NCBI GenBank assembly: GCA_002842935.1
Contig: PHEM01000190.1
Location: 1-6,316 of the forward strand
DNA: 6,316 nt
Source of the DNA: Alphaproteobacteria bacterium HGW-Alphaproteobacteria-13
GTDB taxonomy: Bacteria; Pseudomonadota; Alphaproteobacteria; Sphingomonadales; Sphingomonadaceae
Direction of reading: 5' to 3'
Numbering within the stretch: position 1 is the first letter of the stretch; every line of letters begins with the position of its first letter. The notes under the pieces were generated by a model. It saw nothing but the letters and a program-made list of their open reading frames with translations, was not told the origin of the DNA and did no database searches. Position numbers and translations under genes: made by a program. This document shows positions 1 to 5,517 of the stretch, piece after piece.

Positions 1-60
1 AGGCGGGGGCCGCTATCGGCATGGCGCAAGGGTGCCAGCGGCCCCCGCCTTCGCGGGGGC
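1..60. repeat. GC-rich inverted repeat doublet (REP/REPIN-like), 5' side possibly cut
   Basis: Bases 1-14 (AGGCGGGGGCCGCT) are the exact reverse complement of 37-50, separated by 22 bases; inner GGCA (18-21) and TGCC (33-36) can extend the stem. Bases 41-48 (GCCCCCGC) are also the exact reverse complement of 53-60, with loop CTTC. The middle arm can therefore pair either way, but not both at once. The sequence resembles the short GC-rich palindromic intergenic repeats common in sphingomonad genomes, here as two inverted copies with the first probably truncated by the window edge. The second hairpin is followed seven bases later by TTTT (68-71), so it could also act as a weak terminator for an upstream gene. 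Pairing is seen directly; repeat-family membership is inferred. Confidence 0.6.
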
Positions 61-81
61 GACGATCTTTTCACGGACGGC

Positions 82-110
82 TTGCGATTTCCGCCTCCAC
101 ATCCTAGACG
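82..110 (+). promoter_or_regulatory. Possible pyrB promoter (weak)
   Basis: TTGCGA at 82-87 lies 17 bases before TAGACG at 105-110, a rough match to sigma-70 -35 and -10 boxes. Transcription would begin only a few bases before the pyrB ATG, leaving almost no leader. That would fit the lack of a Shine-Dalgarno sequence there. The -10 match is poor (three of six), so this is only a suggestion. Confidence 0.2.
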
Positions 111-120
111 CTGCCCTTTA

Positions 121-1116
121 ATGACAAGCGCACCCATCCGGCCCGCCAGCGACTATCCGCCCGGCGGCGACGCCTTTCGCCACCGGCATTTGACCGGCAT
201 CGCCCAGCTGACGCCGTGGGAGATCGCTTACGTCCTCGACGCCGCCGAACAGTGGGTCGAACTCAACCGATCGGGCGCGGCGAAGCATGACGACGCGTTG
301 GCGGGGCTGACGATCATCAACGCCTTTTTCGAGAATTCGACGCGCACCCTGTTGTCGTTCGAGATCGCGGGCAAGCGCCTGGGCGCCGACGTCGTCAACA
401 TGCACGCCGCACAGTCGAGCGTGAAGAAGGGCGAGACGCTGATCGACACGGCGATGACGCTCAACGCGATGCGCGCCGACGCCATCGTCATCCGCCATTC
501 GGCCTCCGGCGCCGTGCAGCTGATCGCCGACAAGGTCGACTGCCCCGTACTCAACGCGGGCGACGGGCGCCACGAGCATCCGACGCAGGCGCTGCTCGAC
601 GCGCTGACCATTCGCCGCCGCCTGGGGAAAGTCGAGGGGCTGACCGTCGCGATCTGCGGCGACGTACTGCACAGCCGCGTCGCGCGGTCGAACATCCTCG
701 CGCTGACGCTGCTCGGCAACGAAGTGCGCGTCGTCGCGCCGCCGACGCTGATCCCGCCCGCGATGGAGCGGATGCACGCCCGGACCTTCACCGACATGGA
801 CGAAGGGCTGAAGGACGCTGACGTGGTGATGATGCTGCGCCTTCAGAACGAACGCATGGACGGCGCCTATCTGCCCTCCGCGCGCGAATATCATGCGCTG
901 TACGGACTGACGCCGAAGCGGCTGGAACGCGCGAAGCCCGATGCGATCGTCATGCACCCCGGCCCGATGAACCGGGGCGTGGAGATCGACAGCAGCGTCG
1001 CCGACGATCCCGCGCGCTCGACGATCACCGAGCAGGTCGAAATGGGAGTCGCGGTGCGCATGGCCTGCCTCGACATATTGACGCGCCGCAAGCGGGGAGT
1101 GCCGGGATGGAACTGA
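121..1116 (+). CDS. pyrB: Aspartate carbamoyltransferase catalytic subunit
   Basis: 331 aa. The enzyme condenses carbamoyl phosphate with L-aspartate to N-carbamoyl-L-aspartate, the committed step of de novo pyrimidine synthesis in the cytoplasm. The family signatures are all present: carbamoyl-phosphate loop STRT (73-76) within FENSTRTLLSFE, KKGE (102-105), RH (125-126), HPTQALLD (153-160), HSRVARS (184-190), RLQNER (240-245) and HPGPMNRG (279-286). Length is normal. About 20 residues precede the first conserved block (HLTGIAQL), a short N-terminal extension reminiscent of the PyrB type that assembles with dihydroorotase-like partners. ATG at 121 is chosen because homology begins soon after it. 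An upstream in-frame TTG at 82 would add 13 Pro/Arg-rich residues with no conservation signal. No clear Shine-Dalgarno precedes the ATG. The stop overlaps the next gene by 10 bases, indicating an operon with translational coupling. Confidence 0.97.
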   Translation: MTSAPIRPASDYPPGGDAFRHRHLTGIAQLTPWEIAYVLDAAEQWVELNRSGAAKHDDALAGLTIINAFFENSTRTLLSFEIAGKRLGADVVNMHAAQSSVKKGETLIDTAMTLNAMRADAIVIRHSASGAVQLIADKVDCPVLNAGDGRHEHPTQALLDALTIRRRLGKVEGLTVAICGDVLHSRVARSNILALTLLGNEVRVVAPPTLIPPAMERMHARTFTDMDEGLKDADVVMMLRLQNERMDGAYLPSAREYHALYGLTPKRLERAKPDAIVMHPGPMNRGVEIDSSVADDPARSTITEQVEMGVAVRMACLDILTRRKRGVPGWN

Positions 1117-2321
1117 ACCCGCTGTTGATCCGCAACGCGCGCCTGCTCGGCGGCGAAAGCGGCAGCCTGCTCGTCGTCATGGGCCGCATCGCCGCGCTGA
1201 ATCCCGGCGAAACGCCGGACGGCTGCGAGACGGTGGACGCAAAGGGCCAATGGCTCGCGCCCGGCATCATCGACCTGGGCGTCTTTGCGACCGACAAGCC
1301 CGCCTTTCACTTCGGCGGCATCACGCGCGCCGCGCTGATGCCCGACAGCGGGCCGCTCGACAATATGGGGCTGGTCGAGCGCGCCGCCAAAGGCGGCAAG
1401 CCCGACCTGTGGGTCCACCCCCTCGCCGCCGCGACCAAGGGGCTGGGCGGCAAGGAACTCGCCGAGATCGGCCTGATGCAGCAGGCGGGCGCGCGCGCCG
1501 TCGCCACGGGACGCGGACGCATCGCCGATGCGGGCGTGATGCGCCGGGTGCTGGTCTATGCCGCCGCGCTGGGCCTGACCGTCATCGCCCATGCCGAAGA
1601 CGAAGGACTGACCGCCGGAGCGGTCGCGACCGATGGCGAGATGGCGACGCGCCTCGGCCTGTCCTCCGCGCCCGCGATCGCGGAGGCGATGGCGATCGCG
1701 CGCGACCTGCTGCTGGTCGAAGAGGTGGGCGCGCCGATCCATTTCCGCCAAGTCACGACGCGGCGCGGGCTGGACCTGATCCGCGATGCAAAGGCGAAGG
1801 GTCTGCCCGTCACGTGCGGCATCACGCCCGCGCACCTGTTCCTGTCCGACACGGCGACGGGCGATTTCCGCACTTTCGCGCGCCTGTCGCCGCCGCTGCG
1901 GTCCGAGGACGATCGCCATGCCTGCCTCGCCGCCGTCGCCGACGGCACGATCGACGTGCTGGCGTCGGGCCACGACCCGCGCGGGCCGGAAGACAAGCGC
2001 CTGCCCTTCGCCGAAGCGCTGCCGGGCATGGCGGGGGCGGAAACACTGCTGGCGATGGGGCTTGGGCTGGTGCGCGACGGCCATGTCACGCCCGCGCGGC
2101 TGTTCGACCTGCTCGCGGCGAATCCCGCCCGGCTGCTCGGTCTCGACGCCGGGCGGCTGGAGCCGGGAACGGAGGCCGACCTGATCCTGATCGACGAAGG
2201 CGCGCCGTGGCAGGTCGATGCCAAGAAGATGGCGGCCTATGCCGGCAATACGCCGTTCGACGGCATGCCGGTGCAGGGCCGGGCGACGGCGCTGTGGAAA
2301 GGCGGGCAGCGGATACGCTGA
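1107..2321 (+). CDS. pyrC': Dihydroorotase-family protein with degraded active site (PyrC'-like ATCase partner)
   Basis: 404 aa, amidohydrolase superfamily, type I dihydroorotase branch. SD GGGGAG (1094-1099) sits 7 bases before the ATG, inside pyrB. Family landmarks are clear: PGIID (52-56), MPDSGP (78-83), HAED (162-165), SPPLRSEDD (261-269), DGTIDVLASGH (279-289), the GMAGAETLL block (307-315) and the C-terminal NPARLLGL/GTEADLILID (339-363). The catalytic residues are not. The metal pair DxHxH reads DLGVF, with Gly58 and Phe60 for the two His. The Asp expected near 134-136 is absent, the His of HxxHxST is Gln215, and TDHAPH reads SGHDPR with Gly288 for the catalytic Asp. Only His162 of the usual ligands remains. 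The protein also has a deletion after the HxH region. In Pseudomonas, an inactive PyrC' of this kind is required to assemble the PyrB dodecamer; the overlap with pyrB suggests the same role here. Automated annotation would probably call it an active dihydroorotase. Confidence 0.93.
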   Translation: MELNPLLIRNARLLGGESGSLLVVMGRIAALNPGETPDGCETVDAKGQWLAPGIIDLGVFATDKPAFHFGGITRAALMPDSGPLDNMGLVERAAKGGKPDLWVHPLAAATKGLGGKELAEIGLMQQAGARAVATGRGRIADAGVMRRVLVYAAALGLTVIAHAEDEGLTAGAVATDGEMATRLGLSSAPAIAEAMAIARDLLLVEEVGAPIHFRQVTTRRGLDLIRDAKAKGLPVTCGITPAHLFLSDTATGDFRTFARLSPPLRSEDDRHACLAAVADGTIDVLASGHDPRGPEDKRLPFAEALPGMAGAETLLAMGLGLVRDGHVTPARLFDLLAANPARLLGLDAGRLEPGTEADLILIDEGAPWQVDAKKMAAYAGNTPFDGMPVQGRATALWKGGQRIR

Positions 2322-2335
2322 CTCATCCTTCGTCA

Positions 2336-2361
2336 TGCTGAACTTGGTGCAGCATTCATGG
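2336..2361 (+). repeat. REP-like stem-loop repeat, copy 1
   Basis: TGCTG (2336-2340) pairs with CAGCA (2350-2354), and flanking A2335/T2355 extend the stem to six pairs. The motif continues through TCATGG. A second copy lies inverted at 2576-2601, with 20 of 26 positions identical. Short CATGCTGAAC-type repeats of this form are, from memory, common between genes in sphingomonads. It starts 14 bases after the dihydroorotase-like stop codon. Confidence 0.6.
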
Positions 2362-2433
2362 CCCGGCGCTCGTTGGTCAGGGCAGTGTCAATTTGTTTCA
2401 CACAAAGACACAAAGGCACAAAGAAGATGGTTG

Positions 2434-2457
2434 GGACCGTTAGGTCCTTTTTTCTTT
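2434..2457 (+). terminator. Intrinsic terminator-like hairpin, plus strand (pyrB operon)
   Basis: GGACC (2434-2438), loop GTTA, GGTCC (2443-2447), then TTTTTTCTTT (2448-2457). The stem is short but GC-rich and the U-tract is strong. It lies 112 bases after the stop of the dihydroorotase-like gene, in the right orientation to end the pyr transcript, and falls in the core of the 157-bp inverted-repeat element. Confidence 0.6.
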
Positions 2458-2482
2458 CGACGGTGCGGCCAGTCGTATCGTC

Positions 2483-2506
2483 AGAAGAAAATGCCGCTTT
2501 GCGGCA
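2483..2506 (-). terminator. Intrinsic terminator-like hairpin, minus strand
   Basis: Read on the minus strand: TGCCGC (2506-2501), loop AAA, GCGGCA (2497-2492), then TTTTCTTCT (2491-2483). It faces the plus-strand hairpin at 2434-2457 within the same repeat core. It would act as a backup stop for transcripts from the minus-strand operon that escape the terminator at 2614-2642. Confidence 0.55.
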
Positions 2507-2575
2507 AGTGCGACCTCTTTGTGCCTTTGTGTCTTTGTGTGAAACAAAAAACACCGCGCCTGAGGAAAGAGCCGA

Positions 2576-2601
2576 CCATGGATGTTGAAACACGTTCAAC
2601 A
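2576..2601 (-). repeat. REP-like stem-loop repeat, copy 2 (inverted)
   Basis: On the minus strand this reads TGTTGAACGTGTTTCAACA and then TCCATGG, aligning to copy 1 at 2336-2361 with six mismatches in 26. Two of the mismatches are compensatory: the stem pair C-G of copy 1 (positions 3 and 17) is T-A here, so pairing is kept. Stem GTTGAA (2584-2589) pairs with TTCAAC (2595-2600). Together the two copies bracket the 157-bp element. Confidence 0.55.
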
Positions 2602-2613
2602 GACGGGACATGG

Positions 2614-2642
2614 AAAAAGCGCGGCCCGATGGACCGCGCTTT
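2614..2642 (-). terminator. Rho-independent terminator of the parA-like/RHH/SPOR operon
   Basis: On the minus strand AAAGCGCGG (2642-2634) pairs with CCGCGCTTT (2624-2616) across a 9-base loop. CC/GG inside the loop can extend the stem after one mismatch, and the T-run continues to 2614. It begins 23 bases after the SPOR gene stop. A smaller hairpin, ATCGG-AAA-CCGAT (2654-2666), touches the stop codon. Confidence 0.8.
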
Positions 2643-2665
2643 CCCTTGTTTGTATCGGAAACCGA

Positions 2666-4039
2666 TCAGCGTGACGCGAGGCGCATCGGGCTGGCCTTCG
2701 CCGCCCACTGGATCGACTCGCTGCCGCCCATCTCGCGGATGAAGCAGACTTGTCCCTGCGCCTTCAACTGGCCGCACAGCGCGTTCGCGTCGGCGCGGGT
2801 CGCAAGGCCGTTGACCGTCAGGCGGTGGAAAGTGCGGCCCTTCACGACCGCCGCATGGCTCGACGCCGGGAAGTTCGCGAGCACGGCGTTGCGCTGTTTC
2901 AGGCTGCCCCATTTCTCGCGGGCGATGCCCAGGCTGTCATAGGCGCCAAGCTGCACGGCCCAACCGCTCGGCTTGTTCGCGTCGAAACCCATGGCGCGCG
3001 GAACGATGCGCGTCGCGATTTCCATCGCCTGCCGCTGCGCCGGGCGCAGCGTCTCGGCGCGGTCCCGCGGCGCGGCGCGATAGGGCTGGGCATCGGCCAG
3101 GATGATTTCGCCCGTGGGCTGCGGCTGCGGCAGTTCCGTGACCGGCACGACGCCATCGGCATCGCGCCGCGGCATCGGCAGTTCGACCGAGCGGATCGCG
3201 CTCGACGCGTCGGCCACAGCAGGCGCCACGACGGGCGGCGGCGGCGCATAGGTGGCGACGGGCGCGGGATCGGCGCTGGCCAGCGCGACCGGCGCGGCGT
3301 CCGCCGCGGCGGGATGATTGTTCAGCGCGAGGCGCACCGGCATACCGGCATCCGCCCGCGCCTTCGCGCCGATCAGGCTGGCGACGCGCAGGCGGGGGTC
3401 GGGCTGCTCGGCGAGCTTCGACCATTCGGCCATGCGCGCCTCGACCTTGTTCAGCGCCAGATCCTGCGACGCCAGCACGCGTGCCTGCGCCCAGCGGCCC
3501 GACAGCGCGAAGGCGAGCGCCAGATTCTGCCGCGTGCGGGCGCTGGCGTCCTCGGCGCGCGCCGCCTCGGTCAGCACATAGATGGCGGCCTCATGATCGC
3601 CCGCCAGCGCGAGCGCGAGACCCAGGTCGGGCGCGGGCACGGCGTCGCGATGCGCCGACAGCAGCGAAATCGCCTCACGCACATTGCCCCGCGCGATCTG
3701 CGCGAGCGTCAGCGCGATGACGGTGTGGCCGTCGTTCGCGCCCAGTTCCATCGCTTCGCTCAGCGCCGTCGCGGCGGACGCGAAACGCCCGTCGTTCAGA
3801 TAGGCCTGGCCCAGCAGCGCGCGATAGCCCGCGTCGCGCGGGGCAGCGGCGACGGCGGTCTCGGCAAAGCCGACGGCGCGGGCGTCCCTGCCCTTCTCCA
3901 TCGCGTCGCGCGCCTTTCCAGCGGCGCTGGCGGCGGGTTCGGACGGCGCGGCGGCGACGGTTCCCGCGCCGGTCGAAACGGTCGCGACGCCCAGGACGAA
4001 GCCCGAAACGGCCAGCCGCGTCAACATCTTGCGATTCAT
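2666..4039 (-). CDS. Secreted TPR protein with C-terminal SPOR domain
   Basis: 457 aa. The N-terminus (MNRKMLTRLAVSGFVLGVAT) is a Sec signal peptide with probable cleavage after AAA near residue 31, so the protein should be periplasmic or outer-membrane associated. Residues about 38-210 are Ala-rich helical repeats of TPR type, for example GYRALLGQAYLNDGRFASAA (71-90) and QNLALAFALSGRWAQARVLA (171-190). Residues about 240-320 form a Pro/Ala-rich linker. Residues about 357-437 (SGWAVQLGAYDS, FHRLTVNGLATRADANALC, GQVCFIREM) match a SPOR domain, a fold that binds denuded glycan strands at division sites. Cys422 and Cys432 in it could form a disulfide. SD AAGAGGGG (4053-4046) lies 6 bases before the ATG. 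The gene follows the RHH gene by 19 bases and is the last of the operon. TPR arrays suggest a scaffold for envelope or division partners; the exact role is unknown. Confidence 0.9.
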   Translation of the reverse strand: MNRKMLTRLAVSGFVLGVATVSTGAGTVAAAPSEPAASAAGKARDAMEKGRDARAVGFAETAVAAAPRDAGYRALLGQAYLNDGRFASAATALSEAMELGANDGHTVIALTLAQIARGNVREAISLLSAHRDAVPAPDLGLALALAGDHEAAIYVLTEAARAEDASARTRQNLALAFALSGRWAQARVLASQDLALNKVEARMAEWSKLAEQPDPRLRVASLIGAKARADAGMPVRLALNNHPAAADAAPVALASADPAPVATYAPPPPVVAPAVADASSAIRSVELPMPRRDADGVVPVTELPQPQPTGEIILADAQPYRAAPRDRAETLRPAQRQAMEIATRIVPRAMGFDANKPSGWAVQLGAYDSLGIAREKWGSLKQRNAVLANFPASSHAAVVKGRTFHRLTVNGLATRADANALCGQLKAQGQVCFIREMGGSESIQWAAKASPMRLASR

Positions 4040-4058
4040 GACAGTCCCCTCTTGTCGT

Positions 4059-4712
4059 TCAGCCTTGCACGGCGCGCCGCGCCGAAGGCGCCGCCGGAAG
4101 GCGGCTCGCCATCGCGTCGATCTCCGGCAGCGAGGCCAGATAATCGTCGAGCAATTCCGTCAGGATGATCTGCGCCGAGCGGTTCGTGACCGCGCTGGCA
4201 AGGCGCAGGCGCAAGTGACGCTCCGCATCGAGCCGCAGCGTGAAGGCCGCCTTGTCGCGGGCGCGCGGCGCCTTTGCCTTGGCCTTGGGTTTGGCGCTCG
4301 GTTCGACCTTGCGTTCGACTTCGCGCGCGACGGCGGCGACGCGGTCGAGCAGCGATTCCTGCTGGCGCACCACTTCGGGCACGGGCGCGGGCGCGGGTTC
4401 GAACGCGGGCGCCGCTTCGGGCGCGAAATCTTCGTCGCCCGCGCTGACTTCGACCGGCTGCGCAGCGTCGGCGCCGTGCGCGAGCACCGATCCCGCCAGC
4501 AGCGGTTTCAGGTCGACCATGCACGCCGTATCCGTCGTCTGATCGGGATCGACGTCATAGCCCATGTCGTTCCAGCCCAGATCGTCATAGCCCGGACCGG
4601 CGACGGGCGCGGGACCGCTGCCCAGCGGCTGGCGGCGCATCGCGGGCCGTGCGGCGCCCTTGCGCGCGAGAAGCCCGGCGCTCAGCGATGCGAGGGGTTT
4701 GGGTTCGCCCAT
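4059..4712 (-). CDS. Ribbon-helix-helix domain protein, probable ParA partner
   Basis: 217 aa from the ATG at 4712. An ATG three codons upstream (4721) abuts the SD GGAGGGG (4728-4722) too closely, so 4712 is preferred, though 4721 remains possible. Residues 5-27 form a basic block rich in Ala/Leu (KPLASLSAGLLARKG then ARPAMRRQ). Residues about 40-115 are low-complexity acidic, aromatic and Pro/Ala-rich (GYDDLGWNDMGYD, EPAPAPVPE). Residues 119-136 may be a short helix, and 137-154 form a Lys/Ala-rich linker. Residues 155-195 resemble a ribbon-helix-helix DNA-binding domain: strand AAFTLRL, helix AERHLRLRLASAVT, turn NRSA, helix QIILTELLDDYLASL. The start lies 17 bases after the ParA-like stop, so the two are coupled. 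Type Ib partition systems pair a small ParA with an RHH centromere-binding protein, but those are usually much shorter. DNA-binding adaptor or autorepressor is inferred; the function is not established. Confidence 0.88.
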   Translation of the reverse strand: MGEPKPLASLSAGLLARKGAARPAMRRQPLGSGPAPVAGPGYDDLGWNDMGYDVDPDQTTDTACMVDLKPLLAGSVLAHGADAAQPVEVSAGDEDFAPEAAPAFEPAPAPVPEVVRQQESLLDRVAAVAREVERKVEPSAKPKAKAKAPRARDKAAFTLRLDAERHLRLRLASAVTNRSAQIILTELLDDYLASLPEIDAMASRLPAAPSARRAVQG

Positions 4713-4721
4713 GCTGTTCAT

Positions 4722-4728
4722 CCCCTCC
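4722..4728 (-). promoter_or_regulatory. Shine-Dalgarno of the RHH gene
   Basis: GGAGGGG on the minus strand directly abuts the ATG at 4721 and lies 9 bases before the ATG at 4712. This spacing favours 4712 as the start. It begins one base after the ParA-like TGA (4732-4730), consistent with translational coupling. Confidence 0.6.
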
Positions 4729-4729
4729 G

Positions 4730-5449
4730 TCACTGACCGGCGACCCGGCGACCGAAACCACCGCCCATCGGGCGGACCGCGCCATAGCCATGCGCCGGAA
4801 GCGGCGAGGAAAAGACCGTGCGGCGGAAATTCTTTTCCAGTCGGTCGTTGATATAGGTCCACAACTGGCGGACCTCTTCGGCCGAGCGGCCGTTCGGATC
4901 GACTTCCATCACCGTGCGGCCGTCGATCATCGAGGCGGCATAGTCGGTGCGGTGGTGCAGCGTGATCGGCGCGACCGTGCCGTGCTGCGACAGCGCGACG
5001 GCGGCCTCGCTGGTGATCTTCGCCTTGGGCGTCGCGGCGTTGACCACGAACACCAGCGGCTTGCCCGCGCGTTCGCACAGATCGACCGTAGCGCCGACGG
5101 CGCGCAGGTCGTGCGGGCTGGGCCGCGTCGGCACGACGATCAACTCGGCGACCGAAATCACGCTCTGGATCGCCATGGTGATCGCAGGCGGCGTGTCGAT
5201 GACGGCCAGCTTGAAGCCCTGCTGGCGCAGGATTTCGAGGTCGGAGGCCAGCCGCGCGACCGTGGTCTGCGCAAAGGCGGGAAGGTCCGTCTCGCGCTCG
5301 TTCCACCAGTCTGCGAGCGAGCCTTGCGGGTCGATGTCGATCAGCACGACGGGACCGGCGCCTGCAAGCTGGGCCTGCACCGCCAAATGTCCCGACAGGG
5401 TCGTCTTGCCCGACCCGCCTTTCTGTGAAGCCAATGCCAATACGCGCAC
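4730..5449 (-). CDS. ParA/Soj family ATPase (orphan, small type)
   Basis: 239 aa, cytoplasmic P-loop ATPase of the ParA/MinD superfamily. The deviant Walker A is KGGSGKTT (10-17) with signature Lys10 and catalytic-loop Lys15; Walker A' is DIDPQGS (38-44); Walker B is VIDTPPA (83-89). There is no N-terminal HTH, so it matches the short ParA class (type Ib partition, PpfA, McdA and similar) that forms ATP-dependent dimers binding DNA non-specifically and positions plasmids, chromosomes or protein cargo. The core ends near residue 212, and a Pro/Gly/Arg tail follows (SSPLPAHGYGAVRP, GGGFGRR). The start is GTG at 5449 with SD AAGGGGG (5462-5456) 6 bases upstream; no ATG fits. No canonical ParB (KorB/Spo0J type) is next to it; the neighbour is an RHH protein and then a SPOR protein. 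Chromosome segregation is therefore less likely than positioning of another cargo, though this is inference. Confidence 0.93.
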   Translation of the reverse strand: MRVLALASQKGGSGKTTLSGHLAVQAQLAGAGPVVLIDIDPQGSLADWWNERETDLPAFAQTTVARLASDLEILRQQGFKLAVIDTPPAITMAIQSVISVAELIVVPTRPSPHDLRAVGATVDLCERAGKPLVFVVNAATPKAKITSEAAVALSQHGTVAPITLHHRTDYAASMIDGRTVMEVDPNGRSAEEVRQLWTYINDRLEKNFRRTVFSSPLPAHGYGAVRPMGGGFGRRVAGQ

Positions 5450-5455
5450 TGCTAT

Positions 5456-5462
5456 CCCCCTT
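5456..5462 (-). promoter_or_regulatory. Shine-Dalgarno of the parA-like gene
   Basis: AAGGGGG on the minus strand with a 6-base spacer to GTG at 5449. It decides the GTG start and overlaps two bases of the palindrome at 5461-5472. Confidence 0.65.
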
Positions 5463-5472
5463 GGATATCCAA
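5461..5472. promoter_or_regulatory. 12-bp perfect palindrome TTGGATATCCAA, candidate operator
   Basis: TTGGATATCCAA is identical to its reverse complement and ends 11 bases before the parA-like GTG, overlapping its SD. RHH proteins bind short symmetric sites and often repress their own operon, so this is a candidate operator for the RHH protein. The palindrome is seen; the binding is inferred. Confidence 0.35.
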
Positions 5473-5501
5473 ATTCGGCCGGAGGAATGACATGCGGGGC
5501 G

Positions 5502-5517
5502 CTAAAATTGAGTTAAC
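5502..5517. promoter_or_regulatory. CtrA-like site (CTAA-N7-TTAAC)
   Basis: CTAA (5502-5505), seven bases, TTAAC (5513-5517): one mismatch to the alphaproteobacterial CtrA full site TTAA-N7-TTAAC. It lies 53 bases upstream of the parA-like start. A weaker TAAA-N7-TTAA is at 5558-5572. Confidence 0.35.

Larger units (their letters stand above)
2392..2548. repeat. 157-bp element with perfect 33-bp terminal inverted repeats
   Basis: Bases 2392-2424 and 2516-2548 are exact reverse complements over 33 positions, with a 91-base core. Each arm is built from near-identical octamers (CACAAAGA, CACAAAGG, CACAAAGA at 2401-2424) preceded by TTTGTTTCA. Arm GC is about 36 percent (12 of 33), far below the surrounding genes. 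There is no coding capacity that looks real. Translated frames give the spurious peptide HKDTKAQR familiar from mis-called ORFs in many bacteria, which suggests a widespread dispersed repeat. The structure fits a non-autonomous, MITE-like or palindromic intergenic element. No convincing target-site duplication is visible at the ends. Confidence 0.8.

Noticed and set aside
891..2336. Long open frame (481 codons) antisense to the dihydroorotase-like gene
   Set aside because: Arg/Gln/His-rich composition with no domain; a typical high-GC shadow of the real gene on the opposite strand.
2392..2548. CRISPR-like repeats or small genes in the octamer-rich arms
   Set aside because: The repeats are contiguous octamers within an inverted repeat, with no unique spacers; translated peptides are repeat artefacts.
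2750..4168. Long plus-strand open frame (472 codons) across the SPOR gene
   Set aside because: Arg/Gly-rich low-complexity translation with no recognisable domain, antisense to a gene with a signal peptide, TPRs and SPOR domain.
4059..5306. Extended 415-codon version of the RHH gene starting inside the parA-like gene
   Set aside because: The added N-terminal part is only the out-of-frame shadow of the parA-like gene; a good SD and ATG exist at 4712/4721.
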